DNA of 64,000 bases, taken from Psychrobacter sp. MF31. Its GTDB lineage: Bacteria; Pseudomonadota; Gammaproteobacteria; Pseudomonadales; Moraxellaceae. The notes under the pieces are model-generated. The model saw nothing but the letters and a program-made list of their open reading frames with translations. It was not told the origin of the DNA and did no database searches. Positions 56,911 to 64,000 of this stretch are shown in pieces; the first letter of the stretch is position 1; each line of letters begins with the position of its first letter. The stretch spans positions 186,001 through 250,000 of the forward strand of contig NZ_JABBDX010000004.1 of assembly GCF_012847335.1 (NCBI RefSeq), in the 5' to 3' direction. Both the position numbers and the translations under genes were made by a program.

Positions 56911-58434
56911 TTAGGATGATTGGTCGTGGATTAACGGCTGAACAAAGGCAATGAAGTCGTTGATAATTAAATTGGTTTCTTGATGAAGACCGTGGTGAAC
57001 GCCGGCTAAATGCAAAAACCCATGCGGCGCGCCATTGACCAAATGTGTTTTGGTAACCACGCCATCTGCCTCAAGACTTTTTGCATAAGCGATGGCTTCA
57101 TCGCGCAAAATATCAAGCTCAGCAGCAACCACAAAGCTTGGACAAAGTTTTGAATTGTCCCCCGCCATCGGTGAGATGAGCGCATGCGATCGCATCAACT
57201 CACTTTTTTGGATATAAGCGGAGTCAAAGACCATCACGTCCTCATGATCGAGCAGTAAGCCTTTGCCGTAAAGCGACCAGCTTGGATAATCGATATTGCT
57301 GTCGGTGACTGGATAAAATGCCAGCTGAGCAATCGGCGGGGTCAGCCCTGCAACGTGGCGAAAAATTTGAGTGCTGATGTCATCGTCTTGAAGGCTTTGC
57401 TCTTGAGCGCTTTTATCTTGATAATCAAAATGTTGGCTTTTGCTCAACTGCTGCGCCACCAGTGCTGACAGGCAGCCGCCTGCGCTGTCGCCTGCCACAA
57501 TGATATTTTCAGCTGAAGCCCCAAAATCTTTGGCATGTCGTGATACCCAAGCGAAAGCTGCAAGGCAGTCTTTGAGCGCAGTTGGCGCAGGAAACTCGGG
57601 CGCTAAGCGGTAATCGGCGCTAATGACCGTCCAGCCAGATTTGGCGCAAAGCTGATAGCAAAGCTCATGATGGGTGTCGACATTGCCAATACAAAAGCCG
57701 CCACCGTGAAAATAAAGCAGTATTGGTAAAGATTTTGCGCGGTTTTTTTGATCTTGCGAACAAGAGTGATAGCAGCGAATGAGCATCTCGCCGTCATCGG
57801 CGTTAGCAATCAGTTGGTCTTGCCAATGAACGTTTTGGCTAAAAATTTTGTTACCCAAAATAGCTTGGCACAACGGATGGCTGAGTGCCGATCGATCAAG
57901 CTTTGCATTTCGCCAAACCATCGGTGATTGTAGCGCCACCACATAAGCATCAAAGCGGCGCCGAAAAGCAACTAAATGCGCCAAATCAAGCGGCTGGCGA
58001 ATTTTACGATTAATGCCAAAAATCAGGCGCAAATGCGCGTCTGCGTTTGGATAGTCCGTTTTGGTGGGCGCGCCAATTTGCCGATTGATGCGCTCAATGA
58101 CGCGATCTGGCAACAAGCCGACGGCTTTTAGCGCAAAATATAAATGATGATCGTGATAAATCGCAATCGGCTGGTAAGCCATAGCCTTAATTTCTTGTAA
58201 AGTGCTCAATGGCGCTGATGTTGACAAGTTAGCGGTTGGCATTGCCAAATTGCTCTTGCGGTCAAGTGGTGAGCTTGGCTTATTTTGTGGTTTAATGCTT
58301 GAGTTAATCGCCGATTTTAACCAAGACAGTCCTAACTCTTGCAGTTTTTTTGCCAGTTTTTGCCCCAATGTTTTGCTCGTGTCCGCTTCGGTTGGCTGCT
58401 GATAAACCTTTAAATCCTGTTGAATCACCGTCAT
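56911..58434 (-). CDS. Hormone-sensitive-lipase family esterase
   Basis: About 507 residues. The alpha/beta hydrolase of the HSL group has the oxyanion motif H-G-G-G-F, the nucleophile elbow G-D-S-A-G-G, an Asp in A-E-L-D-I-L-R-D and the His in G-A-P-H-G-F. The N-terminal roughly 200 residues are an extra helical region without a signal peptide. It resembles Lip2 of Moraxella TA144 (from memory) but is longer. GGAGAGG precedes two ATG codons; the second (58434) has better spacing. A lipid-ester hydrolase is inferred. Confidence 0.85.
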   Translation of the reverse strand: MTVIQQDLKVYQQPTEADTSKTLGQKLAKKLQELGLSWLKSAINSSIKPQNKPSSPLDRKSNLAMPTANLSTSAPLSTLQEIKAMAYQPIAIYHDHHLYFALKAVGLLPDRVIERINRQIGAPTKTDYPNADAHLRLIFGINRKIRQPLDLAHLVAFRRRFDAYVVALQSPMVWRNAKLDRSALSHPLCQAILGNKIFSQNVHWQDQLIANADDGEMLIRCYHSCSQDQKNRAKSLPILLYFHGGGFCIGNVDTHHELCYQLCAKSGWTVISADYRLAPEFPAPTALKDCLAAFAWVSRHAKDFGASAENIIVAGDSAGGCLSALVAQQLSKSQHFDYQDKSAQEQSLQDDDISTQIFRHVAGLTPPIAQLAFYPVTDSNIDYPSWSLYGKGLLLDHEDVMVFDSAYIQKSELMRSHALISPMAGDNSKLCPSFVVAAELDILRDEAIAYAKSLEADGVVTKTHLVNGAPHGFLHLAGVHHGLHQETNLIINDFIAFVQPLIHDQSS

Positions 58435-58886
58435 CATCCTCTCCAAGTTTTTTTGCTCAATTTGCTCTGCTGCTCAATTTTTATTAAAAGTTTTGCTTCA
58501 TCTCATTTTTTATCAGTTTTTTTAATTAGCTATTAACGCTTTTTTGGTAAAACTTGCCGCATTGTTTAAATCCTTTGTCAAATTACCGCCATCATAAAAG
58601 GCAATTTTCCATAATTTAAGCCATGTTCGGTCATCTTTGGTAATCAATCCGTAACTCACCACTTTTGGTATAAAAAATCCTGAGCTTTAACCTTGAAATC
58701 ATAGCGGTTCGCCTTTATCAATTCGCTATTGCAATCCAAACCATAATTAAGCGTTTTTACTGGTCATTGTGTCAACGCTGTGCAAACTCTTGTTTGCTTT
58801 ATGCAGCGTTCACCCAATTAAAATCACGATTTGCTATATTTTGTTAGGATTACTGCCCCAACAAATAACAATCATAAGGAGATATC
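58435..58886. other. Divergent region, esterase and grpE
   Basis: About 450 AT-rich bases. AAGGAG lies nine bases before grpE. No sound sigma-32 promoter for grpE was found, and no RNA gene. Confidence 0.45.
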
Positions 58887-59492
58887 ATGAGCGAGCAGAC
58901 CCCAAACCATAAGTTTGATACCAAAGACCCAAAAGCTGCGCAAAGCAACATCGAGCGCGAGGACAGTGTTCTTGAGGAAACCCTTGAGGAATTTGACCCA
59001 AAAGTCAATGATGGTAGTCACGAGACCATCAAAAGCGAGATTGATTTAAACGCATTTCATGAGCGCATAGCTGAGCTTGAAGGCGAGGTCAAACAAGCCA
59101 AAGAGCAAACCGCCCGCGCCAATGCCGAAGCTTATAACGCGCAAAAACGCATGGAGCAAGAAGCCGATAAAAGCAAAAAATTTGCCCTGCAAAAATTTGC
59201 CAAAGAGCTTTTAGACATTGTTGATAACCTTGAGCGCGCCATCGACAATGGCAGCGCGGACGATGCGGTGACCGAAGGCGTGGTATTGACCCACAAAGCG
59301 TTATTAAACGTTCTCAATAAGCATGGCGTTGACGTTATCGACCCCAAAGGCGAGGACTTTAACGCCGATTTTCACGAAGCGGTAGGTATCGATACCGAAG
59401 CTGCTGCCAATACCGTGGGCGAAGTCTTGCAAAAAGGCTATAGCTTAAACGGTCGATTATTGCGCCCTGCCATGGTTCGCGTGGGTCAATAA
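58887..59492 (+). CDS. grpE: Nucleotide exchange factor GrpE
   Basis: Releases ADP from DnaK. It has an acidic N-terminus, a long coiled coil (about 50-115), then the conserved D-N-L-E-R-A and a C-terminal beta domain ending L-L-R-P-A-M-V-R-V. 201 residues, normal. AAGGAG before the ATG. It precedes dnaK by 323 bases rather than forming a tight grpE-dnaK operon. Confidence 0.96.
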   Translation: MSEQTPNHKFDTKDPKAAQSNIEREDSVLEETLEEFDPKVNDGSHETIKSEIDLNAFHERIAELEGEVKQAKEQTARANAEAYNAQKRMEQEADKSKKFALQKFAKELLDIVDNLERAIDNGSADDAVTEGVVLTHKALLNVLNKHGVDVIDPKGEDFNADFHEAVGIDTEAAANTVGEVLQKGYSLNGRLLRPAMVRVGQ

Positions 59493-59815
59493 TAACGTTT
59501 GGCATAGGAATTGGCTTTTAATTAAAAACTTTTAAAATGAGTGTTTAAAACCTATTCCTTAAGAACAGTGCGGATTTTCACAAAACTTCACATTAAATTG
59601 AAAATTTGCTGTTTAGATGCCTTGAAAATTAGCGTAAGAAAACCGATATAAAGCAGCAAGTCAGCGTTCAAGATTATCTATTGTAAATTAAGCCGCATCA
59701 AGACAGATAACTTCCAGATAATTTCATATCTGCTCAAACTGCTTGCGGCACAATTATTATTGAGCGCCATATTTTGCTAAAAATCATTCAGCAATAACAA
59801 CATTGGAGAAAAATA
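59493..59815. other. grpE-dnaK intergenic region
   Basis: 323 bases holding a candidate heat-shock promoter (59621-59650) and a GGAGA ribosome site before dnaK. No terminator after grpE was evident. Confidence 0.5.
59621..59650 (+). promoter_or_regulatory. Candidate sigma-32 promoter of dnaK
   Basis: CTTGAA (59621-59626), 15-base spacer, then ACCGATATA (59642-59650), close to the CCCCATnTA consensus. About 166 bases before the dnaK start. Confidence 0.45.
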
Positions 59816-61762
59816 ATGGGAAAGGTAATTGGAATTGACTTAGGAACCACCAACTCTTGCGTGGCAGTGATGGAAGGCGACAGCGTTCGCGTCATTGAAA
59901 ACGCCGAAGGCACGCGCACCACGCCATCGATCGTCGCTTATAAAGACGAAGAAATCTTGGTCGGTCAGTCTGCAAAACGCCAAGCCGTCACCAACCCAAC
60001 CAACACCTTATTTGCGATTAAGCGCCTTATTGGTCGCCGTTTTGATGACAAAGTCGTTCAAAAAGACATTGGAATGGTGCCTTATAAAATTGCCAAAGCC
60101 GACAATGGCGACGCTTGGGTTGAAATCAATGGCAAAAAATTAGCACCACCACAAGTTTCTGCTGAAATCTTGAAAAAAATGAAAAAAACCGCCGAAGATT
60201 ATCTTGGCGAAACCGTTTCTGAAGCGGTAATTACCGTTCCTGCATATTTTAACGACTCTCAGCGTCAAGCTACCAAAGATGCCGGTAAAATCGCCGGTCT
60301 TGATGTCAAACGCATCATCAACGAGCCAACTGCCGCTGCTTTAGCTTACGGTATGGATAAGAAAAAAGGCGACAGCGTTGTTGCAGTTTATGACCTAGGC
60401 GGCGGTACGTTTGACGTATCGATCATTGAGATTGCCGACGTTGAAGGCGAGCAGCAATTTGAAGTATTGGCGACCAACGGTGATACGTTCTTGGGCGGTG
60501 AAGACTTTGACTTAGCGTTGATTGATTACTTGGTAAGCGAATTCAAAAAAGACCAAGACGTCAACCTAAAAGGCGACTCACTTGCTATGCAGCGCCTAAA
60601 AGAAGCGGCTGAAAAAGCTAAAATCGAGCTATCAAGCGCCCAAAGCACCGAAGTGAACTTGCCTTACATCACTGCTGACAGCTCAGGACCTAAGCATTTG
60701 GTCGTGACCATCAGCCGCTCAAAACTTGAAAGCTTAACCGAAGAGCTGGTTCAGCGCACGATGGAGCCTTGCCGCATCGCGCTTGCAGATGCCGGACTAA
60801 AAGCTTCTGACGTGAATGATGTGATCTTGGTTGGCGGTCAAACTCGCATGCCATTGGTTCAACAAAAAGTTCAAGAATTCTTTGGTCAAGAACCAAGAAA
60901 AGACGTGAACCCTGACGAAGCAGTAGCAGTTGGTGCAGCGATCCAAGGCGCGGTATTGTCCGGTGACAAAACTGACGTGCTACTACTTGACGTGACCCCA
61001 TTGACTTTGGGTATCGAAACCATGGGCGGCGTGTTAACGCCAATCATCGAAAAGAACACCATGATTCCAACCAAAAAATCACAAGTGTTCTCAACGGCGG
61101 AAGACAATCAGCCTGCGGTGACCATTCAGGTTTACCAAGGCGAGCGTAAAATGGCAAACCAAAACAAATTGCTTGGTCGTTTTGACTTGACCGACATTCC
61201 ACCAGCACCACGCGGAATGCCACAAATTGAAGTCACCTTTGATATCAACGCTGATGGTATCATGAACATTTCAGCCAAAGACAAAGGCACAGGAAAAGCG
61301 CAAAGCATCCAAATCAAAGCCGACTCTGGACTTTCGGATGAAGAAATCGAACAAATGGTTCGTGACGCCGAAGCCAACGCCGCTGAAGATGAGAAATTTG
61401 CTAATCTTGCTCAAGTTCGTAACGAAGCCGATGGTCGCATCCATGCCGTTCAAAAAGCACTAAAAGATGCGGCGGATAAAGTCTCAAGCGATGAAAAATC
61501 AGCAGTTGAATCGGCAATTAGCGATCTTGAAGCGGCAACCAAAGAAGACGATCATGACGACATCAAAGCCAAACTTGAAGCGCTTGATAACGCCTTCTTG
61601 CCAGTAAGCCAAAAAATCTACGCGGACACTGATTCAGGCGCTGCCGGAATGGATCCAAGCCAGTTCCAACAAGCAGCAGATGGTCAGCAAGGCGCTCAAA
61701 GCACTACTGATGATGACGTGGTCGATGCTGAATTTACCGAAGTTAATGACGACAAAAAATAA
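59816..61762 (+). CDS. dnaK: Chaperone DnaK (Hsp70)
   Basis: The ATP-driven main chaperone. The nucleotide domain has G-I-D-L-G-T-T-N-S, the [10 protein letters not shown] phosphate 2 motif, [12 protein letters not shown] and V-G-G-Q-T-R-M-P. The linker is [13 protein letters not shown]. The substrate and lid domains follow, ending in an acidic [12 protein letters not shown] tail. 648 residues, normal. dnaJ is not downstream but 51 kb away. Confidence 0.98.
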   Translation: MGKVIGIDLGTTNSCVAVMEGDSVRVIENAEGTRTTPSIVAYKDEEILVGQSAKRQAVTNPTNTLFAIKRLIGRRFDDKVVQKDIGMVPYKIAKADNGDAWVEINGKKLAPPQVSAEILKKMKKTAEDYLGETVSEAVITVPAYFNDSQRQATKDAGKIAGLDVKRIINEPTAAALAYGMDKKKGDSVVAVYDLGGGTFDVSIIEIADVEGEQQFEVLATNGDTFLGGEDFDLALIDYLVSEFKKDQDVNLKGDSLAMQRLKEAAEKAKIELSSAQSTEVNLPYITADSSGPKHLVVTISRSKLESLTEELVQRTMEPCRIALADAGLKASDVNDVILVGGQTRMPLVQQKVQEFFGQEPRKDVNPDEAVAVGAAIQGAVLSGDKTDVLLLDVTPLTLGIETMGGVLTPIIEKNTMIPTKKSQVFSTAEDNQPAVTIQVYQGERKMANQNKLLGRFDLTDIPPAPRGMPQIEVTFDINADGIMNISAKDKGTGKAQSIQIKADSGLSDEEIEQMVRDAEANAAEDEKFANLAQVRNEADGRIHAVQKALKDAADKVSSDEKSAVESAISDLEAATKEDDHDDIKAKLEALDNAFLPVSQKIYADTDSGAAGMDPSQFQQAADGQQGAQSTTDDDVVDAEFTEVNDDKK

Positions 61763-61786
61763 GTAGTTATTAACTTAGTTAATAAA

Positions 61787-61819
61787 CAAAAAACGCAGCC
61801 TTAAGGGTTGCGTTTTTTT
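61787..61819. terminator. Terminator between dnaK and bioC
   Basis: AAAACGCAGCC / GGTTGCGTTTT hairpin with seven T on one side and an A run on the other; it can serve both convergent genes. Confidence 0.87.
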
Positions 61820-61856
61820 ATGCCTATTTTTAAAGCAGCCTTGTTAAACCACTAAA

Positions 61857-62639
61857 TTAAGGTTTGATGGCTGAAATAAGAAGCGCGTCGTAAGTTAATA
61901 TCACCTCTGTCGGCTTATTTGGATTAAAAAATTGCGCTTGGTATTGTTTGATAAATTCCGCAAGTTTGGCTTTAGTCCAAACAAACGCTTTTTGCGGGCA
62001 ATTGGTCGAAACGCCAGTTAATTTCATGTGTTTCAGCACCGCCATCGGATCGGCAAAAGATAGGTCAAAGCGTTTGGTGGTGATTTGAATTTGGGTAAAT
62101 CCAGCTTGAATTAAGCGCGCTTGCCAAGCATCTTTGCTTGGGTAATTAAGACCTTGACCGGTTAAGGCTTTGACTTGCAAAAAATGCTTAGGGGAGAAGG
62201 TATTAAATAACAGTTGACCGCCAGAATTTAGACTAAAAAATGCCTTATCCACCAAACTTAACGGCTCATCAAACCATTGAATGGCATTGGCGCTAATGAT
62301 TAAGCTAAAGTTTTGACCAAAATCTAACGTTTCAGCGTCGCCAATAATGATAGTAGCTTTTGGCAAAATAGCTTGCAGAGTATCACGTTGGCAAGCTGCA
62401 AGTTCGTTAATGACGATATCATCGCCGTCCACATTTTGCGCCAAAAGCTTAGTCAGCTGACCCGTTCCCGCGCCGATTTCAAGAATTTTGAATTGCTCGG
62501 CTTCTAAAATTTGCTCAATAAGCTGCTCACAAATTTCGCGTTGAATGGTGGCGTGGTAATCATAATTAAAAGCGCTCGCAAAATGTTGAGCGATGGCTTG
62601 TTTGCGAAGGTTTTGAGAGTGGCTAATGGCTTGGGTCAT
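61857..62639 (-). CDS. bioC: Malonyl-ACP O-methyltransferase BioC
   Basis: Methylates malonyl-ACP to start pimelate-chain synthesis for biotin. A class I SAM fold: I-L-E-I-G-A-G-T-G-Q-L-T (about 51-62), A-N-A-I-Q-W-F-D (the BioC-like N-A-x-Q-W block). The C-terminal helical part F-L-x-x-x-K-x-x-G follows in a degenerate form. 260 residues. It follows bioF by 63 bases and is probably co-transcribed. bioH, bioA, bioB and bioD are not in the window. Confidence 0.88.
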   Translation of the reverse strand: MTQAISHSQNLRKQAIAQHFASAFNYDYHATIQREICEQLIEQILEAEQFKILEIGAGTGQLTKLLAQNVDGDDIVINELAACQRDTLQAILPKATIIIGDAETLDFGQNFSLIISANAIQWFDEPLSLVDKAFFSLNSGGQLLFNTFSPKHFLQVKALTGQGLNYPSKDAWQARLIQAGFTQIQITTKRFDLSFADPMAVLKHMKLTGVSTNCPQKAFVWTKAKLAEFIKQYQAQFFNPNKPTEVILTYDALLISAIKP

Positions 62640-62702
62640 GATAAACAGGCGACTTAAAAAGAGTAGTTTTGCAATATAAGTATAAATACTTTTGAGAAAA
62701 GA

Positions 62703-63923
62703 CTAGAGCGCGGCAATAAGTGTTTTAACGTCATCGCCGCTCATTGCCGCATTCATGACCAATCGTAGTCTTGCGGTATTGACAGGAACGGTTGGCGGGC
62801 GGATCGCTTGAACATAAAATCCGGCAGCTTTAAGCGCTTCTGCCTTTTGTAGCGCGCGCGCATTGCTTCCCAAAATATAAGGAATAATCGGCGTGGCGAT
62901 GTTTTGCGGTGGCAAAGTAAACCCGTTACTGTCGTTTTTTTGGCTAATGGCTTTATAAAGCTCATTTGAGATTTGTCTTAAATGCTTGCGCTCTGCCAAA
63001 AGCTTCGGCATTTTTGCCAAAATAAAACGCGTCCAAGCGTGATTTATTGGCGGCAATGCGGTGCTAAAAATCAGCGGTCGCATTTGATTGATGAGCCACT
63101 CTTTTGCAATATCATCACAAAAAATATAAGCGCCAACCGAGGCAAAGGCTTTGCCAAACGTTCCCACCAAATAGTCAATATCGGTAAGCGTTCCGGACAA
63201 TTCTGCAAGTCCCAAGCCTTGATGACCTAAAACGCCTACCGCATGAGCTTCATCGACATAAAGCTCAACGCGAGCGTCATTCGCTTTGATTGCCGCAAGC
63301 TTTTGCAAATCTGCGCAATCGCCATCCATACTAAAAATACTTTCGGTGACGATGATGATGCGTTTGGCATCCGATTTTGCAACCATCAGAGCAAGCTGAT
63401 CATAATCATTATGACGATAGCGGCGATAGCTGCAATGACGGCTTTGGCTGAGTTTAATCCCATCAATCAAGCTGGCATGAACCAACTTGTCCGCTAAAAT
63501 CAGCGTTGGCAAATCAATTGCCGTCAGCGCCGGCAAAATCCCCAAATTGGCATGATAGCCGCTGTTGATAACGAGCGCAGCTTTTTTATGGAGGGCTTGA
63601 TCGTCAGTCAATGCAGCGTGATGCCAAGCTGCTAAATCAGCTTCAAGTTGTTGTAACTCATCGCTATTTCCCGTAATCAGCCGCGAGGATACTGCGCTCA
63701 TTTTTGGCAACTCAAAGCAGTTGGCAGTCACTTTTTCAAAAAATTCAGTCTGCAAATCGCTATTTGTGGATAATCCTAAGTAGTCATTACTGGCGATATT
63801 TAGCATCAGCTGATCGCCATCTTTAATATAACATCCAGATTGCGACAATTGGGTCAGTTGCCGGTATTGCTGCTTGTTTTTTAGCGTCATTAATGCCGAT
63901 TGCAAAGCCTGAGTCATTGCCAT
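62703..63923 (-). CDS. bioF: 8-Amino-7-oxononanoate synthase
   Basis: A PLP enzyme condensing pimeloyl-ACP with alanine in biotin synthesis. It shows N-Y/D-Y-L-G-L near residue 45, S-R-L-I-T-G, D-E-A-H-A-V-G-V-L-G, and the PLP lysine in G-T-F-G-K-A-F. The C-terminal R-P-P-T-V-P-x-x-T-A-R-L-R block is complete. 406 residues; the ATG at 63923 or 63917 is the start. First gene of a bioF-bioC unit. A single perfect DnaA box (TGTGGATAA, 63765-63773) lies in its coding sequence. Confidence 0.95.
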   Translation of the reverse strand: MAMTQALQSALMTLKNKQQYRQLTQLSQSGCYIKDGDQLMLNIASNDYLGLSTNSDLQTEFFEKVTANCFELPKMSAVSSRLITGNSDELQQLEADLAAWHHAALTDDQALHKKAALVINSGYHANLGILPALTAIDLPTLILADKLVHASLIDGIKLSQSRHCSYRRYRHNDYDQLALMVAKSDAKRIIIVTESIFSMDGDCADLQKLAAIKANDARVELYVDEAHAVGVLGHQGLGLAELSGTLTDIDYLVGTFGKAFASVGAYIFCDDIAKEWLINQMRPLIFSTALPPINHAWTRFILAKMPKLLAERKHLRQISNELYKAISQKNDSNGFTLPPQNIATPIIPYILGSNARALQKAEALKAAGFYVQAIRPPTVPVNTARLRLVMNAAMSGDDVKTLIAAL

Positions 63924-64000
63924 TTAGTTGTCCTTAAGCTTTAAAAGTAGTCATTAATGTCAAAGATTTGAGACGAAAATTATCATTTCGGTATTCACTT

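Overview
This window looks like the replication-origin region of a Moraxellaceae chromosome, most likely Psychrobacter or a close relative. The base composition is moderate, roughly 43-45% GC by eye. The dnaA-dnaN-recF-gyrB block lies back to back with rpmH-rnpA-yidD-yidC-mnmE. Two lipolytic genes resemble the lipases described from the Antarctic Moraxella/Psychrobacter strain TA144. The genus is an inference from protein resemblance, not from a marker I could search.

Layout. Bases 1-6000 hold dsbB, an NlpE-like lipoprotein, mpl, a GlsB/YeaQ membrane protein, def and a fold-III ornithine/lysine decarboxylase. Bases 6000-13000 hold a secretin-domain periplasmic protein with dapB, dnaJ, a DUF2939 protein, a double-domain dsbC, rsuA and a YigZ/IMPACT gene. 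Bases 13000-21200 hold a YheT hydrolase, a Lip3-like lipoprotein lipase, a MATE exporter, an Asp/Glu racemase, a DUF2798 protein and a DUF2157-DUF4401-GDYXXLXY operon. Bases 21200-23100 are a type II restriction-modification cassette that resembles M.HaeIII and R.NgoPII, so GGCC is the predicted target. Next come guaA, a PatB/MalY lyase, rlmF and an unrecognised 480-residue gene.

Bases 28900-35900 are gyrB, recF, dnaN and dnaA, all on the minus strand. Bases 35900-36430 are oriC, with about nine DnaA boxes beside an AT-rich stretch. Rightwards follow rpmH-rnpA-yidD, yidC, mnmE, nrdR-ribD, ribE, a BarA/GacS-type hybrid kinase (minus), fmt-rsmB, thrC, a LysM protein, dprA, tsaC, a TIGR01777 epimerase, a metallophosphoesterase, an HSL-type esterase, grpE, dnaK and finally bioC and bioF.

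Two genome-scale signals stand out. First, nine sites carry an intact ParB parS core (GTTNCACGTGAAAC), and six more are close variants, spread from about 6 kb to 55 kb on both sides of oriC. Two of these sites form part of the apparent terminators of dnaJ and thrC. Second, GGCC is almost absent: I counted 13 copies in 64 kb by eye, against about 150 expected from composition. CCGG, which has the same composition, occurs 21 times in the first 6.4 kb alone. Three of the 13 GGCC copies lie inside the R-M genes. I saw no tRNA or rRNA genes, CRISPR array, insertion sequence, prophage or integrase.
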